DNA of 64,000 bases from Streptomyces luomodiensis (GTDB lineage: Bacteria > Actinomycetota > Actinomycetes > Streptomycetales > Streptomycetaceae): the NCBI RefSeq assembly GCF_031679605.1, contig NZ_CP117522.1:5952001-6016000 (forward strand), given 5' to 3'. The first letter of the stretch is position 1, and every line of letters begins with the position of its first letter. This document shows positions 41,520-48,838 of this stretch, in pieces. The notes beneath the pieces were generated by a model. It ran no database searches. It worked only from the letters and a program-made list of their open reading frames with translations, and had not been told where the DNA came from. The position numbers and the translations under genes were made by a program.

Positions 41520-41842
41520 ACCTGTACCGCAGGTACTTCGACCTGGTATCGGCCGGCCGGAAGAGGATCGAGGTACGGGTGCGGTACCCGCACCTGGAAG
41601 ACCTCGCCGCCGGGCATGTGATCCGCTTCCGAATCAAGGGCACCGACGAGACGTGCGACGTGCTCGTGAAGCGCGTCACCGCATACGACGACTTCGAGGC
41701 ACTGCTCGACGGCGAGGGCCCGTCGAACATCAACCCCACGTCGAGCCGTGATCAGCAACTCGCAAACATCCGCAGCATCTACCCGCCGGAGAAGGAAGCA
41801 CTCGGCGCGCTCGCGATCGAGATCGAGCTGCTCAACGAGTAA
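41486..41842 (+). CDS. ASCH-domain protein
   Basis: 118 aa. ELNLYRRYFDLVSAGRKRIEVRVRYPHLEDLAAGHVIRFRIKGTDETCDVLVKRVTAYDDFEALLDGEG matches the ASCH/PUA-like fold: the K-T-I-E-x-R-like KRIEVRVRYP and a basic groove. Ends RSIYPPEKEALGALAIEIELL, typical of the family. ASCH domains bind RNA or modified nucleosides/nucleotides, and some are amidohydrolases. The start lies inside the synthetase-like gene (34-bp overlap); GTG 41507 is an alternative. Coupling implies joint action with the synthetase-like protein. Confidence 0.82.
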   Translation: MSHAATRVHELNLYRRYFDLVSAGRKRIEVRVRYPHLEDLAAGHVIRFRIKGTDETCDVLVKRVTAYDDFEALLDGEGPSNINPTSSRDQQLANIRSIYPPEKEALGALAIEIELLNE

Positions 41843-41864
41843 GTCGCCGCCCCCTTCCACTCCG

Positions 41865-41900
41865 CCCCGCCCGCGCGTCGCCCCCGACGCGCGGGCGGGG
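41865..41900. terminator. Strong hairpin terminator after ASCH gene
   Basis: Perfect 16-bp stem with CCCC loop, 22 bp after the stop codon. Confidence 0.8.
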
Positions 41901-41908
41901 TCGCCCAG

Positions 41909-42019
41909 AGCCTCCTTGGGGGTAACGGCCGGTACCCGACGTCGATCGATCAGATCGCGAGGCTGACTCGCGCGCTGGACGTGCCGTCGTACCGCCTGTT
42001 CCACGACTGTGATCCTTGA
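41909..42019 (+). pseudogene. C-terminal relic of an XRE-type HTH protein
   Basis: An open frame without start ends GRYPTSIDQIARLTRALDVP then SYRLFHDCDP and TGA at 42017. This is the usual end of a short Cro/C1 HTH domain (helix 4-5, ...IARLARALDVP...LF). The front half is missing, replaced by the preceding terminator. A scar of insertion or deletion at the edge of the tRNA-bounded element. Confidence 0.45.
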
Positions 42020-42153
42020 GCCTTGCTCGGTCCGTGCGCTGCCCAACTAGATGCCGACTACTTCAGCGACTACCGGCACGTACGGTCTACACCCCCGTCG
42101 CGGCCCATGATCGCTTGGGAATGTGGCCATCTATGTGGCATCCGGTCGTGGAG

Positions 42154-42185
42154 AAGGCCCCTCGTTCGAACGAACGAGGGGCCTT
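42154..42185. terminator. Hairpin next to truncated tRNA copy
   Basis: 15-bp arms (AAGGCCCCTCGTTCG and its complement) form an almost continuous palindrome. Lies 27 bp to the 3' side of the tRNA-Arg fragment, mirroring the terminator beside the intact tRNA at 47.3 kb. Confidence 0.6.
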
Positions 42186-42211
42186 GCGACTCATTGACCT
42201 GCTGCGCAGAA

Positions 42212-42257
42212 GGTGCCCCCCCGGCAGGATTCGAACCTGCGACACCCGCTTTAGGAG
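42212..42257 (-). other. Truncated tRNA-Arg 3' half; probable attachment site (att)
   Basis: Identical over 37 bp (42221-42257) to the 3' half of the intact tRNA-Arg(CCT) at 47381-47417, in the same orientation, covering the T arm and part of the anticodon stem-loop. Two extra C residues interrupt the acceptor-stem part. The 5' half is replaced by unrelated sequence. This is the signature of site-specific integration at a tRNA 3' end, leaving a duplicated core. Confidence 0.8.
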
Positions 42258-42580
42258 CATGATCATATGTTTACTGATCCGTCCTCCGCAGGCTTGATGT
42301 TTCGCTTTTTTGCAGGTCAGTCGCCTGGTGAGGACAGTTTGGGGTAGTGATCTTTCGCGATCCTTCGCGGGGCTTCTTGGTCCTGCTGTTCCCATCAAGT
42401 TCCCAACTGAGGCCGGGGGACTGGCTTTCGAGGGTCGGCAAAAGCGTCTCCCCAGGTCCGTTGCCTAGCCGGGTTCCATTGAGCACCGCAGATGCTTTGG
42501 GAGGCACGACCAGGCTCGCTCTCTCGGCCCGGGAGTTGAGCCAGTGGCCGTTTCCGCAGGTCAGCTGCCTGACTGCAGGC
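42258..42580. other. Stretch without identifiable gene inside the tRNA-bounded element
   Basis: About 320 bp between the att copy and the IS630 element. No frame has a ribosome site and recognisable sequence; the integrase expected next to an att site is not here. GC content is slightly lower than its surroundings. Confidence 0.4.
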
Positions 42581-42582
42581 TA

Positions 42583-43812
42583 GTGCCGCATCAGGCAACG
42601 TTTGCCCTGTCGACGACTTTGCGCAGGTGTTCGTCTGCGGCGTGCTTGTTCCGCCAGATGATGTAGCGGCGGATCATGCTGCCCTGCTCCTTGTGGCTGG
42701 CGTGGTCGGTGCCGTCCAGCGTGAAGTAGCGCAGGGCGGTGAACTGGGCCTCGATGCGGTTGAGCCAGGAGCTGTTGGTCGGTGTGTAGGCGAACTCGAC
42801 GTTGTTGGCCGCGGCCCAGTCTCCGACGCGGGTGTCCTTCTTCGTGGTCAGGTGCGGGGAGTAGTTGTCGAGCACGATCGCGATGCGGATCTCGGCCGGG
42901 TAGAGGCTGCGCAGGTAGCGGCAGAACTTCAGGAACCTCGTCCGGTTCTTCCTCGGCTTGATGTGGCCGTAGAGCTTGTCTTTGCCCAGGTCGTAGGCGG
43001 CGAACAGGTGCCGGACTCCGTGCGGGCGGGTGTAGGTCGCCCGTCTGCGGGGCCGGGGCTCGCGGTCGGGGTCCTTGTGCTTCCCGCCGCGCTCGGCCCA
43101 CTGCCGCCCAGGATGGGGCTGGAGGTTGAGCGGCCCGAACTCGTCCAGGCATAAGACGACTTCAGGTTCGCCTTCCTCGGGTATGACCTCGCCGTCGGCG
43201 AGCGCGTAGAGGTGTTCGACCCGGGCCTTCCTGGCCGCGTAGTCGGGGTCGCGGGAGGTCTTCCAGGTCTTTATGCGTTGAAACGACACGCCCTCCTCGC
43301 GAAGCAGGACCCGAAGGCCCTCATGGCTGATGTCGTCGACCACCCCCTCGGCGACCAGGAAGTCGCCAGCTTGGCCAGGCTCCAGGTCGAAAACGGCAGG
43401 CCGTGCTCGGCCGGCTTGGACTTGGCGATCTTCTTGATCTCGCGGCGTTCGGGAAGGGTGAAGGTCTTGGGCCGACCGCCCTTGTACTTCGGGTAGAGGG
43501 AGTCGAAGCCGTCGGCATTGAAGTTGTGGATCACGTCCCGGACCCGGTCCGCGCTGGTAAACGTCCCCGCGGCGATCTTCGCCACGTACATGCCCTGAGC
43601 GGACAGCAGCACCATCTGGGCCCGCCGCCAGGTCACCACCGGCCCCGTGCCTCTGCGGATGATCCGCAGCAGGCGCCTTCCCTCGTCGTCATCGATCTCG
43701 CGGACACGCACTCGTTCTGCCACTCACACAGCCTGGCGACACCGCGCCGTCCGGACCAGCATCCGAACGGCGCGTCACATCACCACAGTGCAAAGGTGCT
43801 CTGATGCGGCAC
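42583..43812 (-). mobile_element. IS630-family insertion sequence
   Basis: 1230 bp bounded by imperfect ~28-bp terminal inverted repeats (42583-42610 and 43785-43812) starting GTGCCGCATCAG, each flanked by TA (42581-42582 and 43813-43814), the target duplication of IS630/Tc1 elements. Carries one transposase in two overlapping frames. The right end abuts the stop codon of the quinone oxidoreductase gene: TA duplication plus the terminal base make its TAG. Confidence 0.88.
42591..43723 (-). CDS. IS630-family transposase, two overlapping frames (-1 shift)
   Basis: ORF A (43271-43723) begins MAERVRVREIDDDEGRRLLR and carries the HTH part (AKIAAGTFTSADRVRDVIHNFNADGFDSLYPKYKGGRPKTF). ORF B (42591-43343) carries the catalytic DDE domain: VVLCLDEFGPLNLQP (first D), IAIVLDNYSPHLTTKK (second D), TNSSWLNRIEAQFTAL (E). 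A shift of -1 near 43370 (KLA|DFLVAEGVVDD) rejoins the two into a normal ~365-aa transposase. Some IS630 elements use programmed frameshifting; a plain mutation is equally possible. Stop lies inside the left inverted repeat. Confidence 0.82.
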
Positions 43813-44738
43813 TAGAGGGTAAGTACGATCTTTCCTCGGGCGTGGCCGGTCTCGCTCAACTGGTGTGCTGCAGCCGCGTTCTCGAGGGTGAAGGCGGCCG
43901 CTACCGGCACAGTGAAGCGGCCCTGCTGGGCGAGAGCGGCGGCCGCGGCGAGTCCTTCGACGGCCTGCGGGTCCGCGCCGGGGCCCGCCGAGCGTGACAG
44001 GTGGACCCCGTACTTCGCGGCGTTCAGGTCGGCGACCGTTATCACCCGGTCCGGGCTTCCTGCGAGGTCCACCAGATCGGGCAGCGAGCCGGATCCGGCG
44101 CAGTCCAGGACGACGTCGACTCCGTCCGGTGCCAGGGCGGTGACCCGTTCGCCCAATCCGGGGCCGTAGGTGGTCGGTGTCGCCCCCAGTCCCGCGACGA
44201 ACGCATGGTTGCGTGCGCTGGCCGTACCGAAGACGTGCGCGCCGCGGGCCGCCGCGAGCTGGATGGCGACAGTGCCGACCCCGCCCGCGGCGCCCTCGAT
44301 CAGCAGGGTCGTGCCGTCGGTGACCTTCAGCCGGTCGAGGGCGCGCGTGGCGGTTTCGATGTTCGCGGCGGCGCCGGCCTGCTCCCAGCTCAGCGCGTCC
44401 GGCTTCGGCGCCCAGGCTGCCAGGACGGCGTACTCGGCGTTCGCACCGCCGCGCTCGGCGAGATCGATGATGCCGAAGACCTCGTCGCCCGGCCGGACAC
44501 CGGTGACGCCTGGGCCGACCTCGTCGACCACACCCGCAGCGTCCACGCCGAGGACGTGGGGCAGGCGCAGCGGCATCATGTCGCGGAACCGGCCTGAGCG
44601 GAGGTAGCAGTCGGCGGGAGTGACGCCAGAGGCCTTTACGGCCACCCGGATGCGGCCTGGTCCCGCGTGCGGTTCCGGCATGTCGGCGACCTCGAGGACG
44701 CTTGCGGCACCGTACTCGGAGAATTGCAGTGCTCTCAT
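43812..44738 (-). CDS. NADPH:quinone oxidoreductase (zinc-independent MDR family)
   Basis: 308 aa medium-chain dehydrogenase/reductase. MRALQFSEYGAASVLEVADMPEPHAGPGRIRVAVKASGVTPADC, LPHVLGVDAAGVVDEVGPGVTGVRPGDEVFG and LLIEGAAGGVGTVAIQLAAARGAHVFGTAS (NADPH motif AxxGxxG) place it with QOR-like reductases; zinc ligands are absent. The stop TAG is formed partly by the IS630 end, so the original C terminus may have been different by a residue or so. Divergent from a TetR gene over a short region with a TTTAGCTAAA palindrome, an autoregulated redox pair typical of electrophile resistance. Confidence 0.83.
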   Translation of the reverse strand: MRALQFSEYGAASVLEVADMPEPHAGPGRIRVAVKASGVTPADCYLRSGRFRDMMPLRLPHVLGVDAAGVVDEVGPGVTGVRPGDEVFGIIDLAERGGANAEYAVLAAWAPKPDALSWEQAGAAANIETATRALDRLKVTDGTTLLIEGAAGGVGTVAIQLAAARGAHVFGTASARNHAFVAGLGATPTTYGPGLGERVTALAPDGVDVVLDCAGSGSLPDLVDLAGSPDRVITVADLNAAKYGVHLSRSAGPGADPQAVEGLAAAAALAQQGRFTVPVAAAFTLENAAAAHQLSETGHARGKIVLTL

Positions 44739-44769
44739 GGCGCCGGACGCTATCGGAGCACCCCGTCCG

Positions 44770-44779
44770 TTTAGCTAAA
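44770..44779. promoter_or_regulatory. Palindrome TTTAGCTAAA between divergent genes
   Basis: Perfect 10-bp palindrome in the ~50-bp gap between the oxidoreductase and the TetR gene, AT-rich in GC-rich DNA. Likely operator of the adjacent TetR regulator, overlapping one or both promoters. Confidence 0.5.
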
Positions 44780-44788
44780 GTGAGAGCG

Positions 44789-45415
44789 GTGACGAACCGT
44801 TTGCCTCACTCCCTGCGCGCCGATGCCCGGGACAACCGCGAGCGCATCCTCGCTGTGACTCGCACCGTATTCGCTGCGGAGGGGCTGGACGTGGCGATGC
44901 GCGAGATCGCGCGGCGTGCCGAAATCGGCCCCGCGACCCTCTACCGGCACTTTCCGACCAAAGAGGCGCTGGTCACCGAGGTCTTCACCGAGCAGATGGC
45001 GGCCTGCACCGCCATCGTCGACGAGGGGCTGGCCGATCCGGACCCATGGCGCGGCTTCTGCCGGGTGATTGAGAAAGTGTGTGAACTGCACGCACAGGAC
45101 CGGGGCTTCACCGCTGCGTTCGTCTCGGCTTTCCCACGCGCGATCGACTTCGCTGCAGCCCGGGAGCGGGCACTGCGCAAGGTCGCCGAGCTCGCCCGCC
45201 GGGCCAAGGCGGCGGGCAAACTGCGCCCGGACTTCGTCCTGGACGACCTGATCATGGTGCTCATGGCCAACGGCGGCATCCGAACCACATCGCCAGCCGC
45301 TGCGGTGGCCGCCTCTCGGCGCTTCGCCGCGCTGCTAATACAGAGCATGCAGACCGAGCCGGTCAGGCCGCCGCTGCCCCCCGCAGTCCGGCTGCCGCTG
45401 GCAGTTGTGACCTAG
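44789..45415 (+). CDS. TetR-family transcriptional regulator
   Basis: 208 aa from GTG 44789 (GTG 44780 also possible; the frame back to ATG 44702 overlaps the divergent gene). HTH: RADARDNRERILAVTRTVFAAEGLDVAMREIARRAEIGPATLYRHFPTKEALVTEVF. The C-terminal helical ligand domain includes PWRGFCRVIEKVCELHAQDRGFTAAFVSAFP. Probably represses itself and the divergent quinone oxidoreductase. Confidence 0.83.
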   Translation: MTNRLPHSLRADARDNRERILAVTRTVFAAEGLDVAMREIARRAEIGPATLYRHFPTKEALVTEVFTEQMAACTAIVDEGLADPDPWRGFCRVIEKVCELHAQDRGFTAAFVSAFPRAIDFAAARERALRKVAELARRAKAAGKLRPDFVLDDLIMVLMANGGIRTTSPAAAVAASRRFAALLIQSMQTEPVRPPLPPAVRLPLAVVT

Positions 45416-45464
45416 CGTGCACCGGACGGGCACGCTCTGGAGGAGCGCCTACGCGCAGTCGTCA

Positions 45465-45492
45465 ACAGGGCAAACGTTGCCTGATGCGGCAC
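45465..45492. repeat. Solitary copy of the IS630 left terminal repeat, inverted
   Basis: 28 bp identical to the IS630 left end (42583-42610) in opposite orientation; with one mismatch the match extends 8 bp further inward. It is followed by TA at 45493. With the left end it brackets transposase, oxidoreductase and TetR genes as one potentially mobile unit. Confidence 0.85.
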
Positions 45493-45598
45493 TAGCTCGT
45501 TCTTGGTCCGTTCGGGAACTGCTCAGCCTGGGTCGCCTCCCGGCGCGCTTCCATCCGGAGGCCATGTTCCCCGTACAGGGGCGGTGACTACGACCGGG

Positions 45599-47068
45599 TC
45601 AGTCGCCGTGGTAGAGGCGAATTGGATCGATCAGCTGGATGGCGGGGTCGTTCTCTGCGAGGTGGCGCAGTTCGTCGGTGAAGCCGGTGCCGCTGTAGCA
45701 CTGCAGCCGGGTGACGTCGGTGGCGGTGCCGCGCGCGGTGAGGAGAGCACGGATGTGCTGGAGACGTTCGAGGTGGCCCTTCCCCATGACGTCGTTCCAT
45801 TTGGCTTCGCCGATGGCGAGTAGTGTTTCGCGACCGTTGTCGGTCTCGCCATGGACCGCGACGCCGACTTCGTGGCTGGTCTTCGCGGCAGGATCATTGA
45901 CGGTCCCGCTGGCGACCCTTGTGACCTGGCCGCCGTGGGTTGCGGGGGATGCGTGCCAGCGGGCCCATTCGCGGCAGACCTGTTCGAAGTGCGGGCCGAC
46001 AACCTTGCTGCGGAAGGTGGACTGGGCTCGGCGCCAGACGGCGGGGGCGCGTCCGGGGCGTTCCAGATCGCCCCAGGCGGGGCGCATGACCGCGTGGTAG
46101 AAGGCGATGAGAGGTTCGGCGATGCGGTAGGCGGAGCGGTTGCGGCGGAAGGCGTCGGCCTCGTGGGTGATCATGCCGACGTCCTGGAGGACGCTGAGCG
46201 GGTGGGCGAGGTCGGTGGACTTGCGGCCGAGGTAGTCGGCGATGCCGCCGCGTGCGGTGTTTCCGGCGGCGATGGCGGCCAGGACGGAGTGGTAGAGCGC
46301 GGTGTCGTGGAGTTCGGGTTCCTCTGCGAGCAGGTAGCGGGCCTCGCGGAAGAGCGGACGGGCGGGATTGAGGACGGCGCGGGTGACCCAGGCGTCGAAG
46401 TCGTGGGGCCCGGCGGGGGTATCGCCCTGGGTGAACTCGCGGCGGTAGGCGGGGGTGCCGCCGACGATGGCGTGGGTGAGCAGTGCGGTGCGCGGGTCGG
46501 TGATCTCCCAGAATTCGGCGGCGAGGCGGAAGTCCAGGGTGGGGACGACGAGTTCCAGGCCGGCGCGGCCGCGCAGCGGGGCGTTGCCGACGAGGAGTCC
46601 GCCCATGAAGGACAGGGCGGAGCCGCACAGCAGGAGCCGTACGGGGGTGTTGGTGTGCTGGGCGGCGGGGTCGAGGGCGCGCTGGATGATCGAGGGGAGG
46701 GCGGGGGAGGCCTTGGCGAGGAAGGGGAATTCGTCGATGACCGCGACGGTGGGGCCGCCCCTGTCGGCGATGCGCATGAGCTCGGTGACGGCCTCGTCCC
46801 AGTGGGCGAAGCGGAACGGGGTGGGCTGGTCGCGGTGGCGGGCGAGGGCTTCGCCGAACTGGCGCAGGGCGTCGGTTTCGGTGGTCTCGGTGGCGGTGAA
46901 CATGAAGCCGCCGCTTGCCCGTGTGACGGCGTCCAAGAGGAAGGTCTTGCCCTGGCGGCGGCGGCCGGAGACCACGCCGAGTGTGGCGCGCGGTCCGGGC
47001 AGGGCGGCGAACCGGGTCAGCTCGGCCCACTCGAAGTCGCGGTCGAACATCTCGGCGGGTTTATCCAC
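45599..47068 (-). CDS. AAA ATPase with C-terminal DUF234-type nuclease-like domain
   Basis: 489 aa. An archaeal-type ATPase domain leads: LGVVSGRRRQGKTFLLDAV is Walker A, VAVIDEFPFLAKASPAL Walker B, and LLLCGSALSFMGGLLVGNAPLRGRA the sensor and family signature. A winged-helix segment (GGIADYLGRKSTDLAHPLSVLQDVGMI) and DUF234 (VGPHFEQVCREWARW, SHEVGVAVHGETDNGRETLLAIGEAKWN) follow, the latter with a PD-(D/E)xK-like D/E...GEAKW. GTG start at 47068. Such ATPases are scattered in mobile DNA and their function is unproven; defence or element maintenance is possible. Confidence 0.8.
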   Translation of the reverse strand: MDKPAEMFDRDFEWAELTRFAALPGPRATLGVVSGRRRQGKTFLLDAVTRASGGFMFTATETTETDALRQFGEALARHRDQPTPFRFAHWDEAVTELMRIADRGGPTVAVIDEFPFLAKASPALPSIIQRALDPAAQHTNTPVRLLLCGSALSFMGGLLVGNAPLRGRAGLELVVPTLDFRLAAEFWEITDPRTALLTHAIVGGTPAYRREFTQGDTPAGPHDFDAWVTRAVLNPARPLFREARYLLAEEPELHDTALYHSVLAAIAAGNTARGGIADYLGRKSTDLAHPLSVLQDVGMITHEADAFRRNRSAYRIAEPLIAFYHAVMRPAWGDLERPGRAPAVWRRAQSTFRSKVVGPHFEQVCREWARWHASPATHGGQVTRVASGTVNDPAAKTSHEVGVAVHGETDNGRETLLAIGEAKWNDVMGKGHLERLQHIRALLTARGTATDVTRLQCYSGTGFTDELRHLAENDPAIQLIDPIRLYHGD

Positions 47069-47096
47069 TGCCCACCCCGTATGGATAGGTCCGCTT

Positions 47097-47102
47097 ATTA
47101 TA
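47097..47102 (-). promoter_or_regulatory. TATAAT -10 for the AAA ATPase gene
   Basis: A perfect TATAAT on the minus strand lies in a ~38-bp AT-rich island (47082-47119), 29 bp upstream of the GTG start. No good -35 at 17 bp; TTGAAT is 9 bp upstream, too close. The low-GC promoter suggests foreign origin. Confidence 0.45.
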
Positions 47103-47319
47103 TCTGGACTTATTCAAGAACACCCCCTGTGGGTGCCCGGCGTGGGGCCCGGGTGGGGCGAGGGCAGGGGCCGAGGTGCAGGGGCGGGGTCGAGTGGAAT
47201 GACCCCCGAACTTCCGACACCTGGACGCTGGATTTTTCGATCCAGGGGAAGCGGCCATGGTGATGAAGCGGAGGCGGCCATCGTGCCGTTCCCGTCAGGT
47301 TCCCATCTGGGATAAAAAC

Positions 47320-47346
47320 GACCCTCCGTTGCGCTCACGGAGGGTC
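47320..47346 (-). terminator. Rho-independent terminator of tRNA-Arg
   Basis: 10-bp stem GACCCTCCGT / ACGGAGGGTC with 7-nt loop; read on the minus strand it is followed by GTTTTTATC, giving the classic T-tract. It lies 27 bp downstream of the tRNA 3' end. Confidence 0.85.
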
Positions 47347-47372
47347 GATATGTCCCATTACCTGGTATTTTC

Positions 47373-47448
47373 TGGTGCCCCCGGCAGGATTCGAACCTGC
47401 GACACCCGCTTTAGGAGAGCGGTGCTCTATCCCCTGAGCTACGGAGGC
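47373..47448 (-). tRNA. tRNA-Arg (anticodon CCT)
   Basis: 76 nt including encoded CCA. Acceptor GCCTCCG pairs with CGGGGGC (one G-T), D arm contains AGCTCAGGGGATAGAGC, anticodon arm CCGCT-CTCCTAA-AGCGG gives anticodon CCT (reads AGG), T arm GCAGG-TTCGAAT-CCTGC. This minor-codon tRNA is a common integration target in Streptomyces, and a truncated copy of its 3' half lies at 42.2 kb. Confidence 0.97.
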
Positions 47449-47966
47449 CGGGGCTTGTGGACGGCCTGGTCGAAAATCTAGTGACCGATCTTCGTTCTGG
47501 CCGGACAAACCCGCAGGTCAGGCGGTCCGCGTTCCGATTGCTGAGGTTTCCCGGCAACAGGGGGCGGCGGAGATCCCGACTGACCCCTCACAGGGTAGCG
47601 GATGCGCTCGCTGTGATCCGCCCCCGTATTGCGATTCGCTCGGAGAGCCGGGTGACGTGGGGTTTCGCGGGGGATGAGCGTCGTGGAGCGAGGTGGTTGG
47701 CGGCATTGACGGTGTCCGCAGTCCTGATGTGGCGGTTGTCTCCGCAGTCATGCCGGGTCCTCATGGGTGCTCGCGCTGGTTGGCTGCGTCGAAGGCAGGG
47801 CCAGGTTCGGGCTCGGGCCAACGCCCGGGTCGTGGGGCGCTGTTGGCGGTGGGGGGGGCGAGGCCTGCCAGCTTGGCGGGCTTGGGGCCGGCGGCGGGTT
47901 CCGCTTCCGCGGTTGTGCGATCTTGGGCCCGGCTTGGGGGCGGCGTTGTGGTGGTGAGGGTGGGCG
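47449..47966. other. Stretch without identifiable gene beside tRNA-Arg
   Basis: About 520 bp upstream of the tRNA. Long frames on both strands are low in complexity and lack ribosome sites. It should contain the tRNA promoter near 47455-47490; otherwise I see nothing. Confidence 0.4.
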
Positions 47967-48122
47967 TCAGCGGATGGTGAGGCGGCGGCGTTCGAGGTCG
48001 GTGGCGACGGCGTAGGCGCCGCCGCCGGCGATGGTGAGGACCCAGTAGAGGCCGGGGGCGGCCCGGAGGTCGCCCGCACCGGATGGCGGCAGGCGCTCGT
48101 GGTCTTCGTGGGGTTCGGCCAT
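47967..48122 (-). CDS. Small hypothetical protein
   Basis: 51 aa starting MAEPHEDHERLPPSGAGDL and ending with GLYWVLTIAGGGAYAVATDL then ERRRLTIR. Codon bias (G/C at third positions) is good and the sequence looks protein-like, with a hydrophobic middle. No clear ribosome site, so the start is uncertain. It lies downstream of the darcynin gene on the same strand. Confidence 0.4.
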   Translation of the reverse strand: MAEPHEDHERLPPSGAGDLRAAPGLYWVLTIAGGGAYAVATDLERRRLTIR

Positions 48123-48245
48123 CCGGGCGCCGAGAAGATCCGGACGAGCCTCCGCCGCCTGGACGAACGTCCGCCGGACACGGCCCCGGAGCCGACGTCC
48201 CCGCCGCCGCGGTGATGGCGGCGGGCGGGCCGTTTCGGTGGTGGG

Positions 48246-48611
48246 TCAGGTGGCGATGGTGGTGACGGCTTCGGTGTTGTAGGTGCGGGCGTAGCCGTTC
48301 TCGGCGCCGACGAGGATGTCGACGACCTCGAAGTAGCGGTCCCAGAACGGGGTTTCGCGCAGGGCGTCGATGAGGAGCTGGTAGGCGTTGTGGTCGTCGG
48401 CTTCCCAGACCCAGACGTCGGTGACGCGGGTGGAGTAGAACTCCGTGTCGTAGAAGCGCGACCGGACGCCGGTGGTCTTGGCCTTGACGGCGGGCACGAC
48501 CTGGGTGGAGAAGGCGTTCACCCGCTCCTGGGGGGTCATGGCGAGCCACTCGGGTGTGGTCTTGACGAGCATGAAAGCGGTGACCGGGGGTGCGGTTTCC
48601 GTGGTGGACAT
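48246..48611 (-). CDS. Darcynin-family protein
   Basis: 121 aa. [86 protein letters not shown] match the darcynin family, a dimeric alpha/beta-barrel-like fold of unknown function related to ABM monooxygenases. ATG at 48611 with CTGGAGG upstream. It follows desD by ~230 bp with a terminator and a palindrome between, so it is probably a separate transcript. Confidence 0.8.
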   Translation of the reverse strand: MSTTETAPPVTAFMLVKTTPEWLAMTPQERVNAFSTQVVPAVKAKTTGVRSRFYDTEFYSTRVTDVWVWEADDHNAYQLLIDALRETPFWDRYFEVVDILVGAENGYARTYNTEAVTTIAT

Positions 48612-48665
48612 GAAGGGGTGCCTCCAGGGCAGCAGGTGATGACGGTCGTGAAGACCTCGTGGGTC

Positions 48666-48680
48666 GTACCGGATCGGTAC
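48666..48680. promoter_or_regulatory. Palindrome GTACCG-N3-CGGTAC upstream of darcynin gene
   Basis: 6-bp perfect arms around GAT, 55 bp upstream of the darcynin ATG. Suitable for a TetR/MarR-type repressor. Confidence 0.45.
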
Positions 48681-48764
48681 GCCTCTCATCCTGCGGAGGA
48701 CCACGGTGTTGCCACAATGGAAACTTCGGCAAGGGATTGTTGCCGGAGGCGGAATGATGCTGGT

Positions 48765-48812
48765 CACTGGCCGGAGCGAGCTGTCGGCGGGGGCAGGACG
48801 CTCTGGCCAGTG
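48765..48812. terminator. Hairpin terminator after desD
   Basis: 14-bp stem with one mismatch (CACTGGCC... / ...GGCCAGTG) and a 20-nt loop, 27 bp downstream of the desD stop on the minus strand. Confidence 0.65.
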
Positions 48813-48838
48813 GCGCGCACGGGGGGTAGGGCGGTGCG

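Noticed and set aside
42087..42398. Possible integrase remnant next to the att copy
   Set aside because: Frames on both strands show no R-H-R-Y recombinase motif.
45851..47263. 470-aa plus-strand ORF rich in Gly/Val opposite the AAA ATPase
   Set aside because: Shadow of the ATPase gene; no domain and composition typical of antisense frames.
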